DNA from: Phoronis ovalis | Taxonomy: Eukaryota > Phoronida > Phoronidae | Assembly (NCBI GenBank): GCA_028565635.1 | Contig: JAOXYB010016298.1 | Span: 1-36,304, forward strand | DNA length: 36,304 nt | Direction of reading: 5' to 3' | In this document: positions 25,301 through 36,189 of the stretch, piece after piece | How positions within the stretch are numbered: position 1 is the stretch's first letter | How the letters are laid out: each line of letters starts with the position of its first letter | Notes under the pieces: generated by a model | Database searches by the model: none | Seen by the model: the letters and a program-made list of their open reading frames with translations, nothing else | Told to the model about the DNA's origin: nothing | Translations under genes and position numbers: made by a program

Positions 25301-28300
25301 TCAGTACTCATATTCAAACTGTTCATATCCTGGATCAAAACTGTGAACTCTAACATAACCATCTTCACCACCACTGCTGTACCTAGAAATGTTAAATAAA
25401 TTAAAATTTAGTAATCAGCTACCATAAAAAATGTCATCAAAACATTTAATTATGATAATGAATACTAGCTCTATCAAAAATCCTGTTTGGTTATACAGGA
25501 GGAGGCATTTTTACATTAAATGATTTGTAGAGACTCACCACCCATATTTATTACTTTCTTAAATAGAGTATTCAATGTCCTTGTTCCTGAACCTGACATT
25601 TTGACCCTAAAAATAACGATTTTCTGTTTAGAAGCTTTCTAAACATATTATATTTTACTACCTAAGATCACAATTCTAACCGAATATACACTTAAAGCCT
25701 TACCCTTGGCCACTTGGGTGGAATGCCACAGAATTAATAGGACCAAAATGACCTTTTACTCTCCCGAATTCCTCTTCAAATACCAAATGGAAAAATCTAG
25801 CATCAAACTTTCCAATACGTGATGATGTTGTAGTCACATCCATAGCTTCTTGTCCTCCACCAAGAACAACCTAAACAAGGTGATACGAATTAGACTTGCT
25901 CAAGTCCTTGTGAACAAAAAAAATTTAAAGTTTATTTCTCTTTTTTATGTCTTTTACATCAGTGTTTTTAATTATCTCGAAAAATCTTCTTTTTTTTTTA
26001 CTATCATATATATGTTGAGTGTTAGCCGTCCACAGGGATCCTTGTGGACGGCAAACACCCAACATATATATGATAGTAAAAAAAAAAATGTTTGCAAGAT
26101 AATTAAAAACACTGATGTAAAAGACATAAAAAAGAGAAATAAACATTAATTTTTTTAAAGTCCACAAGGACTTGAGCAAGTCTAGATATGAATGTACATG
26201 CTATAACCTGGTTAAGGCTATGCAGTACCCTTGTCACCGTTTAAATAAAAATTCATGAAAAATCCGCATTTTTCATATAAAATAAATGTTTCCTGAAACT
26301 TTAACATTCATGCTATGTTATGATGAAATGTATGCAACTTGTGTATGCAACACACAATATTTAATTAATTTTTAATGACATCTTATAAAAATCATAAGGT
26401 ACATCCTATAGCAAAATCCTGCAGATCTAAATTGGAGCTAACTACGTTTTTAAGAAGTAAACGATACTTCCATCATTTGTTTTGACCGAATTGTAAATAC
26501 TGTGAATAATCTTTGAATTATTAATTAATGTTTAAAAAAAAAGTTAAGTTTTTTATTTGCTAGAAACACTAAATTGATTATATAATCAAAATCTCTGGGC
26601 AATTTAAAAATGGTCAAAACAAATTATGGGAGCATTGATTAATTATTAAAAATGTAGTTAGTCCGACTTTTTAGCTACTGAGTTTTCCTCTAGGATGTAC
26701 CTAACGATTTTCATAGGGTGTAATTAAATTTCATACATTTTACACAATAGCTTGAAAATACCATTATGACATAGCTTGAATGTTAAAGTTTTAGAAAACA
26801 TCTCTTTTGAGTGAAAAAAATGCAATGCAGATTTTTCACGAATTTTTATTTAAACAGTGACGAGGGTCCTGCCTAGCCTTAATATGTTACATGTATAATG
26901 AAACAAATGTAACCAATTCCACAATTATCAGTATTTAGTGAATTATTAATCCCACAAAACTACACATGTTTCTGCGATTTATTCATAAAATTGCATACAT
27001 TATTGTGATTCATGCATAAAATGCACAGATTTCTGTGATTCACTTGTAAAACTGCACTATGTTTCTGTGATACATAAAACTGCAGACACTGTGATTCATT
27101 CAGAAAACTGCACACACTGTGATTCATTCAGATGTGCATAACATTCTGTGATTCAATCATAAAATATAAATTGTGGGATTGGTTGAATTTGGTTAGCTCT
27201 TAAATCTAGTGTATAATCTATTAGGTTAGCCTGCGAATGTGGCAAACTATTTGCTTAATAGGTTTAATCAGCCAATAAAAGGGGGCCTGGTACAGAACTT
27301 TGACTTGCAACTAAAGAACATACAATTTACTTAACAGCGAATGAAATCGTTCAATCTACTCCACACAAATGAACAGTGTCCTAGTAAAGTCATAAGTCTA
27401 GATTACAGAGACCTTGGGATAACTCTGTATGTGATTGTAGAATTAGAAGCAGGCTCAACAACTAAGATTTTCAGCTAGACTGTGCACAAAATAGCTATCT
27501 AGTTATAGAGCAAATATCAATAAATTGCAGAGTAGGCTGATAACAGAACATTCACTCACATGGTCTTTTATTGGTGAGATTGCAGCGGAGTTAACAGGTC
27601 GTTCTGTTTTGTACGTCTTTTTGTGTCCCAATGTGGCGGCATCAAATAACTGCATAATAAATAAACATAGCCATATTCATTATTGATGTAAATGAAATTT
27701 AACATTTCTTACTGGATGACAATGTGACCAAAAATGGTTTAGTTCTTTGTTTTTTTGAACAATGAAAAACGATTTATGATGAAGGTGCGACAAGCAGGTT
27801 TAGCTTGAATAACAAATTACCCTGTCACACACAGCATTTGCAAATGTTTCCTACTTTTATAAAAAGACAAGAGAAATAGTCGTAGCTATTGTGAGTGCTT
27901 TGAAACCTCTGTCTTATTTTACATGTTACAAATTGTGCACACAGTAGAACATAAGACTACACTGCAGTGTTCTACAAACATAATGATAGAATTACAACTA
28001 ATTCAGTGTACTAACTTTGGCGGTGCTGTCTTTGGATGCTGTTATGATCATAGTCAAGTCCTTTGAAGCTTGAATGTCATTTATCTGCTTGTTATGGTCC
28101 TTTGTTTTGCTAGCAACAAGCTCACCGGACTGTGAAGGGTACAACACAATATAAAACACTAACATCACAGCATTTCTTCCTATGCTACTGCCAGCAGCAC
28201 TGGCAATGAAGTAAGATTATGAACCCCTGTATTGGTTGCTGACTGGAAGTACACTTTACATACACAAGTATATGTAGATATTAGTGAACCTGTGCGGTGT

Positions 28301-30994
28301 TATGCTAACCAACAAATCACCCATAACTTTATATAATTAACAAGACATATTAAATTGTACCAAAAAGGATTTCATCATGCACCAAGTGATACTGTATATG
28401 TTAACTTTCTTCTTGAACTACCATACTTTTCATTCAGAAAAGCAGTTGTAAAGAACAACACATTTGGATGTCAGTTATTAGTTCATATTTACATTCTGGC
28501 ACCATTGCTTCATATTTATCCTCATACCGTCTTTTGGTTTCTAATGCACGAGGTATGTCATAAAGGGTGGACAAAAGCAGCTGGTGAGTATTACAGTGTA
28601 AGGTAGTTCAAAATCTAGTTGCTCTGAGTTAATTCTTAACTACCTTGCATGATTATACCTACCATCCACTTTCTTACTTATAATAAAAGAAATGTGACAT
28701 CACAAAGTAATAAAGATAAATTTCACTGTATACAAAGTGGTTACATAGTGCAAACTGTAATAAAATGAGTCACTAAACGTTTTCCTGTACCTCTGGAACC
28801 GTACCTTAATATCCCATTGACATAACATTCCATTCTCATGGCCAGTGACAATAAACTCATCTAAGGAACCCCACAATGCAGAAGTAACTTTGGAATCAGC
28901 CACTGGTATTGTTAAGAATGGTTCACAATTCTCTGCAAAACAAAAAGCATAGTCTAAATGGAAGCATCACCTGGTGTTCTTTCAAGGAATAAAAACCCAC
29001 TTTTTACATTTTCAAGGTTGAAGATTTAGTTTACAAAGAAAAAGCAATCCCCTCAAACAGGCTTCGCTTTAGATAATTCGGGACAAGTATTAACATTGTT
29101 AGATTTATTTTCAGACAATTCAAAAACATACTTAATATCAATCAGCTCATACAATATCTGACATAGCATTACAGGTACTTCTGCTTAGATATCTGACAGC
29201 CATTTCAACCCAAGGGCTGTTTCAGAAACAAGCACGGAGAGGACACTTCCTAGTTTTGTTATTTAGTGTATCATAGTAATGTAACTTGTAACTATGAGTT
29301 GTAGGGTGTAAAAAGAGCATATAACGTTTTTAAAACTCACTTATTTGATTGCTATCCCTAATGTCAAATATGCAAATTTCACATTTATAGCCCATTGATT
29401 TGTCTGTCGAGAACATCAGAAGGTTACCGCTGTACGAATATCCACAGGTTCGCACAGCAGTTTTTGTAGGTAAACAATTAAGTTCATTTCCTGCAAGAAG
29501 AAGACATAACTGCAGTAACTTTTTGAATGTATAATGTATTTTTTAAATGCTTGTATCTGAGAATAACAATAAGTATCTTGTGCAATGTTTCTCCTGCGAC
29601 ATGTATACTGTCTTTAATTACCATGGATCATCTCCAGTGCAAGTTGGAGTTAATTTGCAGTATTAATTATATCCATTAAAACAGTGTTTTGACAGATTTC
29701 AAATTCTGGCTCAGATAAGTAATAACAGCATAAAAATAAAATTCATGTTGAGATTTTAAACAGCAATATGATGGACACAAAATCTTTACCTGATTCTGTA
29801 TCCCAAATTCTACATGTGTTGTCAGCTGCACCAGACAGAAACCTGGTAGTATCCCCTTAGACAATGGTCAAGAAAAACTAATTATTTTTAATGGACAAAT
29901 AAGACACTGGCAATATGCAATAAGGACTTACTGTACTCGCTGGTGATTGCTTGTTCAAGTGTTGAAGTAGAGACGTACCAGGCAGGTACATTGTACTTAC
30001 TAGTTAAAAGCTAAGTTAGGTGTTGCGAAAATTAACATCAATTATTGAATATATTAAATTAGTAAATTTTTAAGGATACAATTAACATCTATACTCCAAA
30101 CAGCACCATTGTGCCCATTAAAAGTGCCTAATCTTTCACCATTTAGTGAATACCATACATTGGGTTGGTTATCTTTTGCAGATGAAAACAGTAGATCACC
30201 GTCTCTGTTATATTTGATCTGTGTTATAGATCGTTCATGTCCATGTAACATTAGTGGTTTCTAAAACAAAGAAGAAATTACATTGATATCATGCAAAATC
30301 TTAGTCCAAATAATAGGCCCAATACTGATGTATTGGTCATAGCACTTTCATCTTCAAGAACTATCGTCGCTTGATGACTTGATGTTTGAGAATTTTCATC
30401 GTTTTAAGTTAATTTCAAAAGACGATAGTTTTTTAATAGGAAGTCCTAGGACCCATATGTCAGATATTGGGTCCATTATTAGGGCTAGCAAACCTTATGA
30501 CAATTACACAGTCAGACTAAGGACATCTCCAGGAATTCAACTTAAACCACATGACTACCTCTAAAACATGACCAGTCTTTCCTAGTTTAGATTTGAAGAA
30601 TTGGAATGGTAATAACTAATACGTATCCTTAGTCCTTACTAGAACTAAAGTAGAAACTGCAATCGATGGATTAGCCGTTGGCGCATTTACAGCGTGACTA
30701 GCTAACTGCAAGCTATTCTTATTGTTGAATATATATCAGAATTGATACATTCAAACGTGTCAATGAGAAGAATATTGAAAACGAGAATTGAAAAAGAATC
30801 CAAATCCACAAAATGCAATGCCAATGCCAATGGGGAATGGTCCAATTTCAGTTTTTTTTTTGTTGAATGGAAAACAAAAGTCTTGATATAAAAACAACTT
30901 TAATGTAGTTAATTTTAGATAGAATACATGCATAAACATCTAGAGGACACATGATGTAAATAGTGTTCAACAAAGTTACTCCAAGACTTACCAT
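25301..30994 (-). CDS. EIF3I: EIF3I, eukaryotic translation initiation factor 3 subunit I, complete
   Basis: The nine coding exons, in order, are 30992-30994, 30080-30260, 29790-29855, 29341-29490, 28805-28932, 28016-28129, 27560-27649, 25704-25870 and 25301-25382. They sum to 981 nt, 326 residues; human EIF3I has 325. EIF3I is a WD40 beta-propeller of the eIF3 complex, which binds the 40S ribosome and recruits mRNA in the cytoplasm. Recognisable blocks are [20 protein letters not shown] at the N terminus, [14 protein letters not shown], the WD repeat [69 protein letters not shown] and the C-terminal [20 protein letters not shown]. The first coding exon holds only the ATG, immediately followed by a GTAAGT donor. 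The exon at 29341 ends in phase 1 and completes a lysine codon in the next exon. All frames close and the stop is TGA. The gene is divergent from TMEM234 and convergent with C8orf74. Three repeat elements lie in the intron 25871-27559. Confidence 0.97.
25891..26184. mobile_element. Palindromic MITE next to an EIF3I splice acceptor
   Basis: Arms of about 145 bp are near-perfect reverse complements around a centre at about 26037 (CCACAGGGATCCTTGTGG). The ends read GACTTGCTCAAGTCC and GGACTTGAGCAAGTC, and both are flanked by TA, suggesting a TA target duplication of the Tc1/mariner type. There is no transposase. The element ends only 20 bp from the acceptor of the EIF3I exon at 25704-25870. Confidence 0.9.
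26212..26882. mobile_element. MITE-like element with long inverted ends and TTAA flanks
   Basis: The left arm starts TTAAGGCTATGCAG-TACCCTTGTCACCG. The right arm is its reverse complement with scattered differences, ending CGAGGGTCCTGCCTAGCCTTAA. Pairing continues for at least 120-150 bp. TTAA borders both ends, as with piggyBac-type insertions, although TTAA is common in this DNA. It is non-coding and lies in the same EIF3I intron as the element at 25891. Confidence 0.8.
26955..27165. repeat. Degenerate minisatellite, about 28-35 bp unit
   Basis: About seven units follow each other, built on CTGTGATTCATTCA-TAAAACTGCACA with length variation. They lie in the large EIF3I intron, downstream of the TTAA-flanked element. 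Confidence 0.75.
30261..30991 (-). other. EIF3I intron 1
   Basis: This 731-bp intron separates the isolated start codon from the rest of the coding sequence. An inverted pair ACTATCGTC (30360-30368) / GACGATAGT (about 30421-30429) is present. A 61-codon plus-strand ORF at 30379-30564 has no recognisable motif and is not called as a gene. Confidence 0.6.
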
Positions 30995-31171
30995 TTTGAT
31001 GAAATATGTGGCTGATAAGCTTTCCCGGCTTATTTGTCAAGACCGGAAGCACGATGAAAGAATTTCATTTGCGCATGCCTGTTCAAGATGTCTGCTCCCA
31101 TGCATAGTGTGCTTCGATAAGTTGTTTCAGTTTTTATCTTAAGTAGTAAAATCGAGAAGTATATTTTGGTT
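30995..31171. promoter_or_regulatory. Bidirectional promoter of EIF3I and TMEM234
   Basis: The two start codons lie 177 bp apart on opposite strands. The interval contains ACCGGAAGC (31042-31050), an ETS/GABP-type site, and TGCGCATGC (31070-31078), an NRF1-type site. Both motifs are typical of housekeeping bidirectional promoters. No TATA box was noted. The transcription start positions are not known from the sequence. Confidence 0.75.
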
Positions 31172-34100
31172 ATGAACAGTACAGGCAAGTGGACTATGCG
31201 TTAAACTAAGGTTTAAAGATACACAGCGATTTGTTCACACTGGTGCTTTTAATGTTAGTGAACATTACTTAATAGCAGTAGTGTAGACTGTAGTTGTTAT
31301 AAATGTTAATGTTAGTGTTACTGTTAGAAAACAACAAGTTTTAGTAGATCGAACTTGCTGTTATGTAGTCCACTCAGTTTTTGAGTGCAAGTCAAGAAGT
31401 CCAAGTGTTGTGGATATTCTTGTACCACCTAAGCTTACTTTTCTCTAAGCCTAAGGTGACCTTCAAAGTTTGTCTATTCTGTATTTATAATCTTTTTAAT
31501 GGCTCTTGTTTTCATTTCATTTTAGCCCAGGGCTTCTGGTTAACCATTGTAGCTTTATTGTGGGGAGGCACAAATCCATTTATTAAACGAGGAAGTGCTG
31601 GAGTGCAAGAAATAAAAGCCAGGAATTTTGTATATCAGTTCCTCGCTGAGCTTAAATTTCTCTTGTTGAACTGGAAGGTATGACTTGGTAGTCCTGGTTC
31701 ATGACGTTCTGCACTAGCTCTTAATAATCTGACTTGTGAGCTGTGCGAACAGTCATGGAAACTTACATAGCCAATTACAGTGAAAGTGCCCAAACTTGGA
31801 AATCTATGTAATTCCTACCGAATGAGTTCATATATCAGCATCCAGATACTCTCTGATTATCCAACTTCAACTCCTACTACTTCTATGGCTATTTGCAACT
31901 CCTGCGCTGACACCCAGAGGGATGGGGTACTTGACAAAAAACTGTTTTGGTGTGTGAGGCCCGAGGGTAAAACAAGCTTACTGCCTGGTAAATACTGAAT
32001 TCATGAGTTTCAAATGGTGAAGGGAGTAGTTGAAGTTGAAGTTGGATAATCAGAGAGTATCTGGACAGTGATGTATGAACTAATTCGGTAGGAATTACAT
32101 AGATTTCGAAGTTTGGGCACTTTCACTGTAATTGGCTATGTAAGTTTCCATGACTGTTCGCACAGCTCACAAGTCAGATCATCAAGAGCTAACTAGTGCA
32201 GAATGTCATGGACCAGGACTAGGCAATTGGCTACTACCTAGATACTATTAGTATTACCCTTGTTATGTTTTTGTGCATTTTTTGAGTTGATATGAAAAGG
32301 CCACAAGGTCATTTTAATAAATTACAACTTATTAAATTAACAGTTTTGGTGATATTGCTACATTAGCTACTTTAAACTATAGAGTTAGTCACAATGGACA
32401 TAAACTGTGTTTTTTGCTTTTAGAACCATTTTTCAATTTTTTTTGTGAAAAAAGTAATCCGAGAAATCTAAATGGAACCATGAGGTATTTAAATATGTAC
32501 ATATTTGAATGTTTTGAAAGTAGCAATTTTGAGTAAGAAAATGTTTTTTGACTTGGGCCTAAGTTGTATGTTTTACAAATGGGGTAGCGACAGCTTGTCG
32601 TTTCCGATGCTGCAGGTATAAAGAAGAGCAAATCATCTTTTGCCTATTAGGGGGTGCATTCATAGTGTGATTTGCTGTCGCAAGATCTTGCTTGTCGATA
32701 TTGAATTTTATCGTCTTTCTTATGTCTAAAATAATTAAAACTTATTGGGTTAGAATCCTGTTGTATTGATATAATAAGTACATTGTTACCATATTTGATG
32801 ATACATAATATTTTTAAAGCATACATTATGTAAAGGACGAGTAAAACAAATAATATTCAATAAAACAAGTTTTGTTGCACAATTGCATCTTGAAATCTTC
32901 AAACGTTACTCTAATTTTCGGAGTAACTTTGTGCATAACATGTAGGACCAAATTTGGCCTCAGATTCAAAATGTGTAAGTAAATTGCAAACCAATTCTCT
33001 ACATTTCAGATGTAAAATTCTTGTTTCCTTTCTTTCTCGGCATGATTAATTTGTCCCTACGTGTACTTGATATTGCAATACAGTCTTTGAGACAATTCCT
33101 CAGTCTGCACTAAAGGTATATAATTGCATTCATAAAAGAAGATATTACTGAAGTGTGCTTTTGGATATACCTAGGAAGTCACCTATTCATTTGTATTTCG
33201 GTTGGCTGTTGAGACAGTCTCATCCAAGGTAATTTATCTAAGAAACACCCAGAGACACTTTTAACACATAAATATCAGGCCCAAGTCTAAAAACATTTTT
33301 TTATCCAAAATTGCTACATTAAAAAAATCAAATATGTATATATTCAAATACCTCAAGGTTTCATTTTGACTTTCTCGATTTCTTTTTTCACCAAAAAATT
33401 TGAAAAATGGATTTAGAAGCAAAAAACAGTTCATATCCATTGTTACTAACTCGATATTAAATACATTATTGCATTTTAAAGTAACATTTGCAATAAGAGG
33501 TCACATGTTTGAAATACAACAAATCCTTTTTCGGAGTGGCAAAGGTGAGTGCTATTGCAATTAAAAGGTAAATAACAGATAAAATAATGAAATTCAATAG
33601 TATAAATATTTATATTTTTTATTTCAGTACATGGTCCCCTTTTTAATAAATCAAAGTGGATCAGTTGTTTATTATTTAACATTAGCATCCGCAGGTAAAT
33701 GTAAGAAGCAAAACAATTAATGCATATCTTCTAAAAATTAGTAATTCATTTTTATGCCTTAAGGCTGTTATACAATGAAGCAGTTAAAGCTGTTCATTTA
33801 TATTTTAAGTCTGTGTGTAAATGATTGGATTTCATCTCTTGTGTTTGTATACTCTTTAACTTAATCAATGTTTAATGCCACTTTTTAAAGAAATCACACA
33901 AGACATGTTGTTACAACTGTGCAGGGCATTCTGATGCAACAAAAAATCATCATGTACACTGATCAATATTTAGCTGACAATGCATATAATGCAAGATCAA
34001 GCTACTATTATACATTAATACTACGTATGAAAAAAAAATTAAATGATTTGAGAATAACATAGTTCTGGAGTATGTTTAAATTTTGTGAAAACTACTCTTA

Positions 34101-34935
34101 AAGTAATTATATCTATGCTAATATTTTTGTAAAACCTTTTCTGTTACAGATCTCTCCTTGGCTGTTCCAATCACAAATTCTTTAACTTTTCTATTTACTA
34201 CACTGACTGGTATATTACTTGGGGAGAAAATAAATAAAGGTAAGTCCTTTTAAAGAAAATTGTGGTTCTCATGGCTTATCCAGGACTGTCTAGCAATCGT
34301 TTACATGAACTGTCATTCCTCGGGCCACATTTCTGGGTACTTGGACTGCTGTTTCTATACGCACATTTTACTGGTACCACAATCCAGAAATTGTTTTTGG
34401 CCCAAAATCTGTTTTTGATCCCTAGAAACAGTTGCCCAAGTGCACGGAAATGATAAAAAAAATTGCGTGAACAAGGAATGCAAGTTCTCATGTATGAGGT
34501 CTCTTTCTCTGCAATGTTAATGACCACCTCTCATTTGCCTGTTCATAGCAAAGGTAACATATTGTGAATATGATCCTAGCCATATTGTTTTTTGTTTACC
34601 TCTTTCTTTGCATTTTAGAGTCCTGTAATCTATAAATGACATTCCAAACTGGAATATAAGACTAATTACTAGAATAAATGCTCATTTGATGACATCTCAA
34701 TTCAGTGAGGTGTTAATAAAAAATTTGGTCTTAAAAGTGGATCCACTTAAACGTTAGGCTGATAAGTATATTCACTGTGTAAGTAAACGCTGGTTTATAC
34801 TAAAGTTGTATGTAGTTAATAATATTAAATATTGCTTTTTGTTAACTTTTAGCAATTTTATTTGCAGAGACTTGTGCTGGTATGCTTTTAGTGCTGGTGG
34901 GTGTTTATCTATGCATCACAAGTAAAGATAGTTAA
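31172..34935 (+). CDS. TMEM234: TMEM234 homologue, complete, five coding exons
   Basis: The exons are 31172-31184, 31526-31677, 33628-33694, 34150-34239 and 34868-34935, summing to 390 nt, 129 residues. The family encodes a small four-span membrane protein related to the EamA/drug-metabolite transporter fold. The recognisable motifs are LLWGGTNPFIKRGSAG (span 1 and loop), YMVPFLINQSGSVVYYLTLA (span 2), DLSLAVPITNSL (span 3) and a final hydrophobic span LLVLVGVYLCITS. Exon 1 (MNST plus one base) is inferred: its donor would be GC, in the form ACAG|GCAAGT, a strong match to GC-AG introns, and it restores the frame exactly. An ATG at 31088 gives only a ten-codon ORF. The other introns are GT-AG. 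Introns 2 and 4 contain inverted-repeat elements. The gene is divergent from EIF3I, as in human, and ends 42 bp before WDR55. Confidence 0.92.
31685..32225. mobile_element. Fold-back element in TMEM234 intron 2
   Basis: Arms of about 190 bp (31689-31880 and about 32025-32221) are imperfect reverse complements. The ends are TAGTCCTGGTTCATGACG on the left and TGTCATGGACCAGGACTA on the right. The element begins about 10 bp after the intron donor at 31678. The spacer of about 150 bp contains no transposase. Confidence 0.88.
32382..33452. mobile_element. Long-TIR element in TMEM234 intron 2
   Basis: The left arm (32382-about 32563) begins GAGTTAGTCACAATGGACAT and ends GACTTGGGCCT. The right arm (about 33279-33452) is its reverse complement with scattered differences. 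The total is about 1.07 kb. The central 700 bp has no recognisable transposase, so this would be a non-autonomous element. Confidence 0.85.
34326..34452. repeat. Small inverted repeat in TMEM234 intron 4
   Basis: CATTTCTGGGTACTTGG-ACTGCTGTTTCTAT (34328-34358) is matched by the reverse complement of 34422-34452, with several mismatches. A second inner pair lies near 34380-34415. Short ORFs are open on both strands here, which is an effect of the repeat and not evidence of a gene. Confidence 0.6.
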
Positions 34936-34977
34936 AAGTTGACGAAAACTACATAATCAGCCCCCACACTGTGAACA
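34936..34977 (+). other. 42-bp gap between TMEM234 and WDR55
   Basis: No AATAAA or ATTAAA lies in the gap. ACATAATCAG (AG at 34959-34960) could serve as a splice acceptor just before CCCCCACACTGTGAACAATGG, either for an upstream non-coding exon or for a trans-spliced leader. If WDR55 has its own promoter, it must overlap the last exon or intron of TMEM234. Confidence 0.6.
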
Positions 34978-35899
34978 ATGGCATCTAATTCAGCAGATTA
35001 TCCAAAACCTAAAGACTTAGTATTTGATAGCATTATTGTAGACATCTGCTGCCATCCTGTGAAGAATGTCATTGCTGCCGGCTCTATTGATGGCGATGTG
35101 ACTGTTCATTCATACTCACTACAAGAGGAGAATCATGAACTCATGTCATTTGATCATCATAAAAAGGCGTGTAGGGTTCTACGGTTTTCTGATGATGGAG
35201 AGAGGCTTTATACAGCTTCGAAAGATAAATCGCTATGTGTTATTGATATGAATAATGGAGTTCTTTCAGAGAGAATTAAAAAAGCGCACGAGTCAGCTAT
35301 TTACAGCATGTTGGTAGTGGATAAAAATATTGTGGTTACTGGAGATGATGATGGCTATCTGAAGGTTTATATTGATCATTCTTAGTGTCAGAAAACATAC
35401 ATATTTGGGGGCCCATTAATAATTTTTATGTGAACCCCAAACATGTATATGTAAAATGTTAATAATTTTTGCATGGTTTTTGTTCAGAGGTGAAATTTGA
35501 ATGTCCTTAACTGGTATATCATTTTTTGCAAAGAAGACCTTTTGGTACTGTTGCATACAAATCAACTAATGATATTGCACAGGTGTTGGCTTTAGATGAC
35601 ATTGTTTTAATTTTAATTTTTTTATAATTTGCATAATATCCTTAATTTCTGTGTTTCTAAAGGCTGCAGACACCATTTTGCCATCTTTTTAGGTTTGGGA
35701 TTTGCGTTACAAGAAAACTGTTATGGAAATTAAAGAAAACGAAGAGTTCATCAGCGACATGATTATTGATGATGCAGGCAGAATGCTTATAGCAACAAGT
35801 GGGGATGGTACTCTGACTGCATTTAACATACGTAAACATAAAATGGAGATACAGTCAGAAATACTTGACTCAGAACTACTATCTATTGAAATGATGAAA
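34978..35899 (+). CDS. WDR55: WDR55 homologue, 5' part, two coding exons
   Basis: Exon 1 (34978-35364, 129 codons) starts MASNSADYPKPKDLVFDSII. Exon 2 (35693-35899, 69 codons) starts VWDLRYKKTV and ends in a GTAAGC donor in phase 0. The gene continues beyond the window. WDR55 is a WD40-repeat protein; in vertebrates it is nucleolar and linked to rRNA processing. Motifs matching human WDR55 are CCHPVKNVIAAGSIDGDV, LRFSDDGERLYTASKDKSL, VTGDDDGYLKVWD across the exon join, and ATSGDGTLTAFNIRKHKME. The donor of exon 1 is AAG|GTTTAT, weaker than usual, but the frame and the conserved DDG-VWD join require it. The acceptor is CATCTTTTTAG. The human protein is about 380 residues, so roughly half the coding sequence is missing here. 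Confidence 0.94.
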
Positions 35900-36189
35900 G
35901 TAAGCTTATCTTATGTTCACATATCGCAATCTAGCAGTTTTGGTTTGAATGGCAGTATGGCAGTAGTAACTGTAAACATTAACTCCTTGTAATAGTTCTT
36001 GTAAAATATGTAAGTAATGATTAAAAGTTGAGAATTATTCCAATAATTAAAAGTTATACTAAAAGATTTTTAGGTAATAATCAAACTTTCATCTTGTGTA
36101 TTTTTATCATCAGATTTACATTTCACTTACTATAGCTCATTTTCACACTGAACTTAAAGTTTTATGGCGGTGGTTACGTCGTTTGTCAT

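Noticed and set aside
25850-26179. Nearly identical ORFs on both strands
   Set aside because: A direct result of the palindromic MITE; not protein-coding.
26955-27165. CRISPR-like regular repeats
   Set aside because: Repeats are degenerate and contiguous without unique spacers, in an intron of an animal gene; a minisatellite.
34262-34527. ORFs on both strands inside TMEM234 intron 4
   Set aside because: They coincide with an imperfect inverted repeat, which explains why both strands are open.
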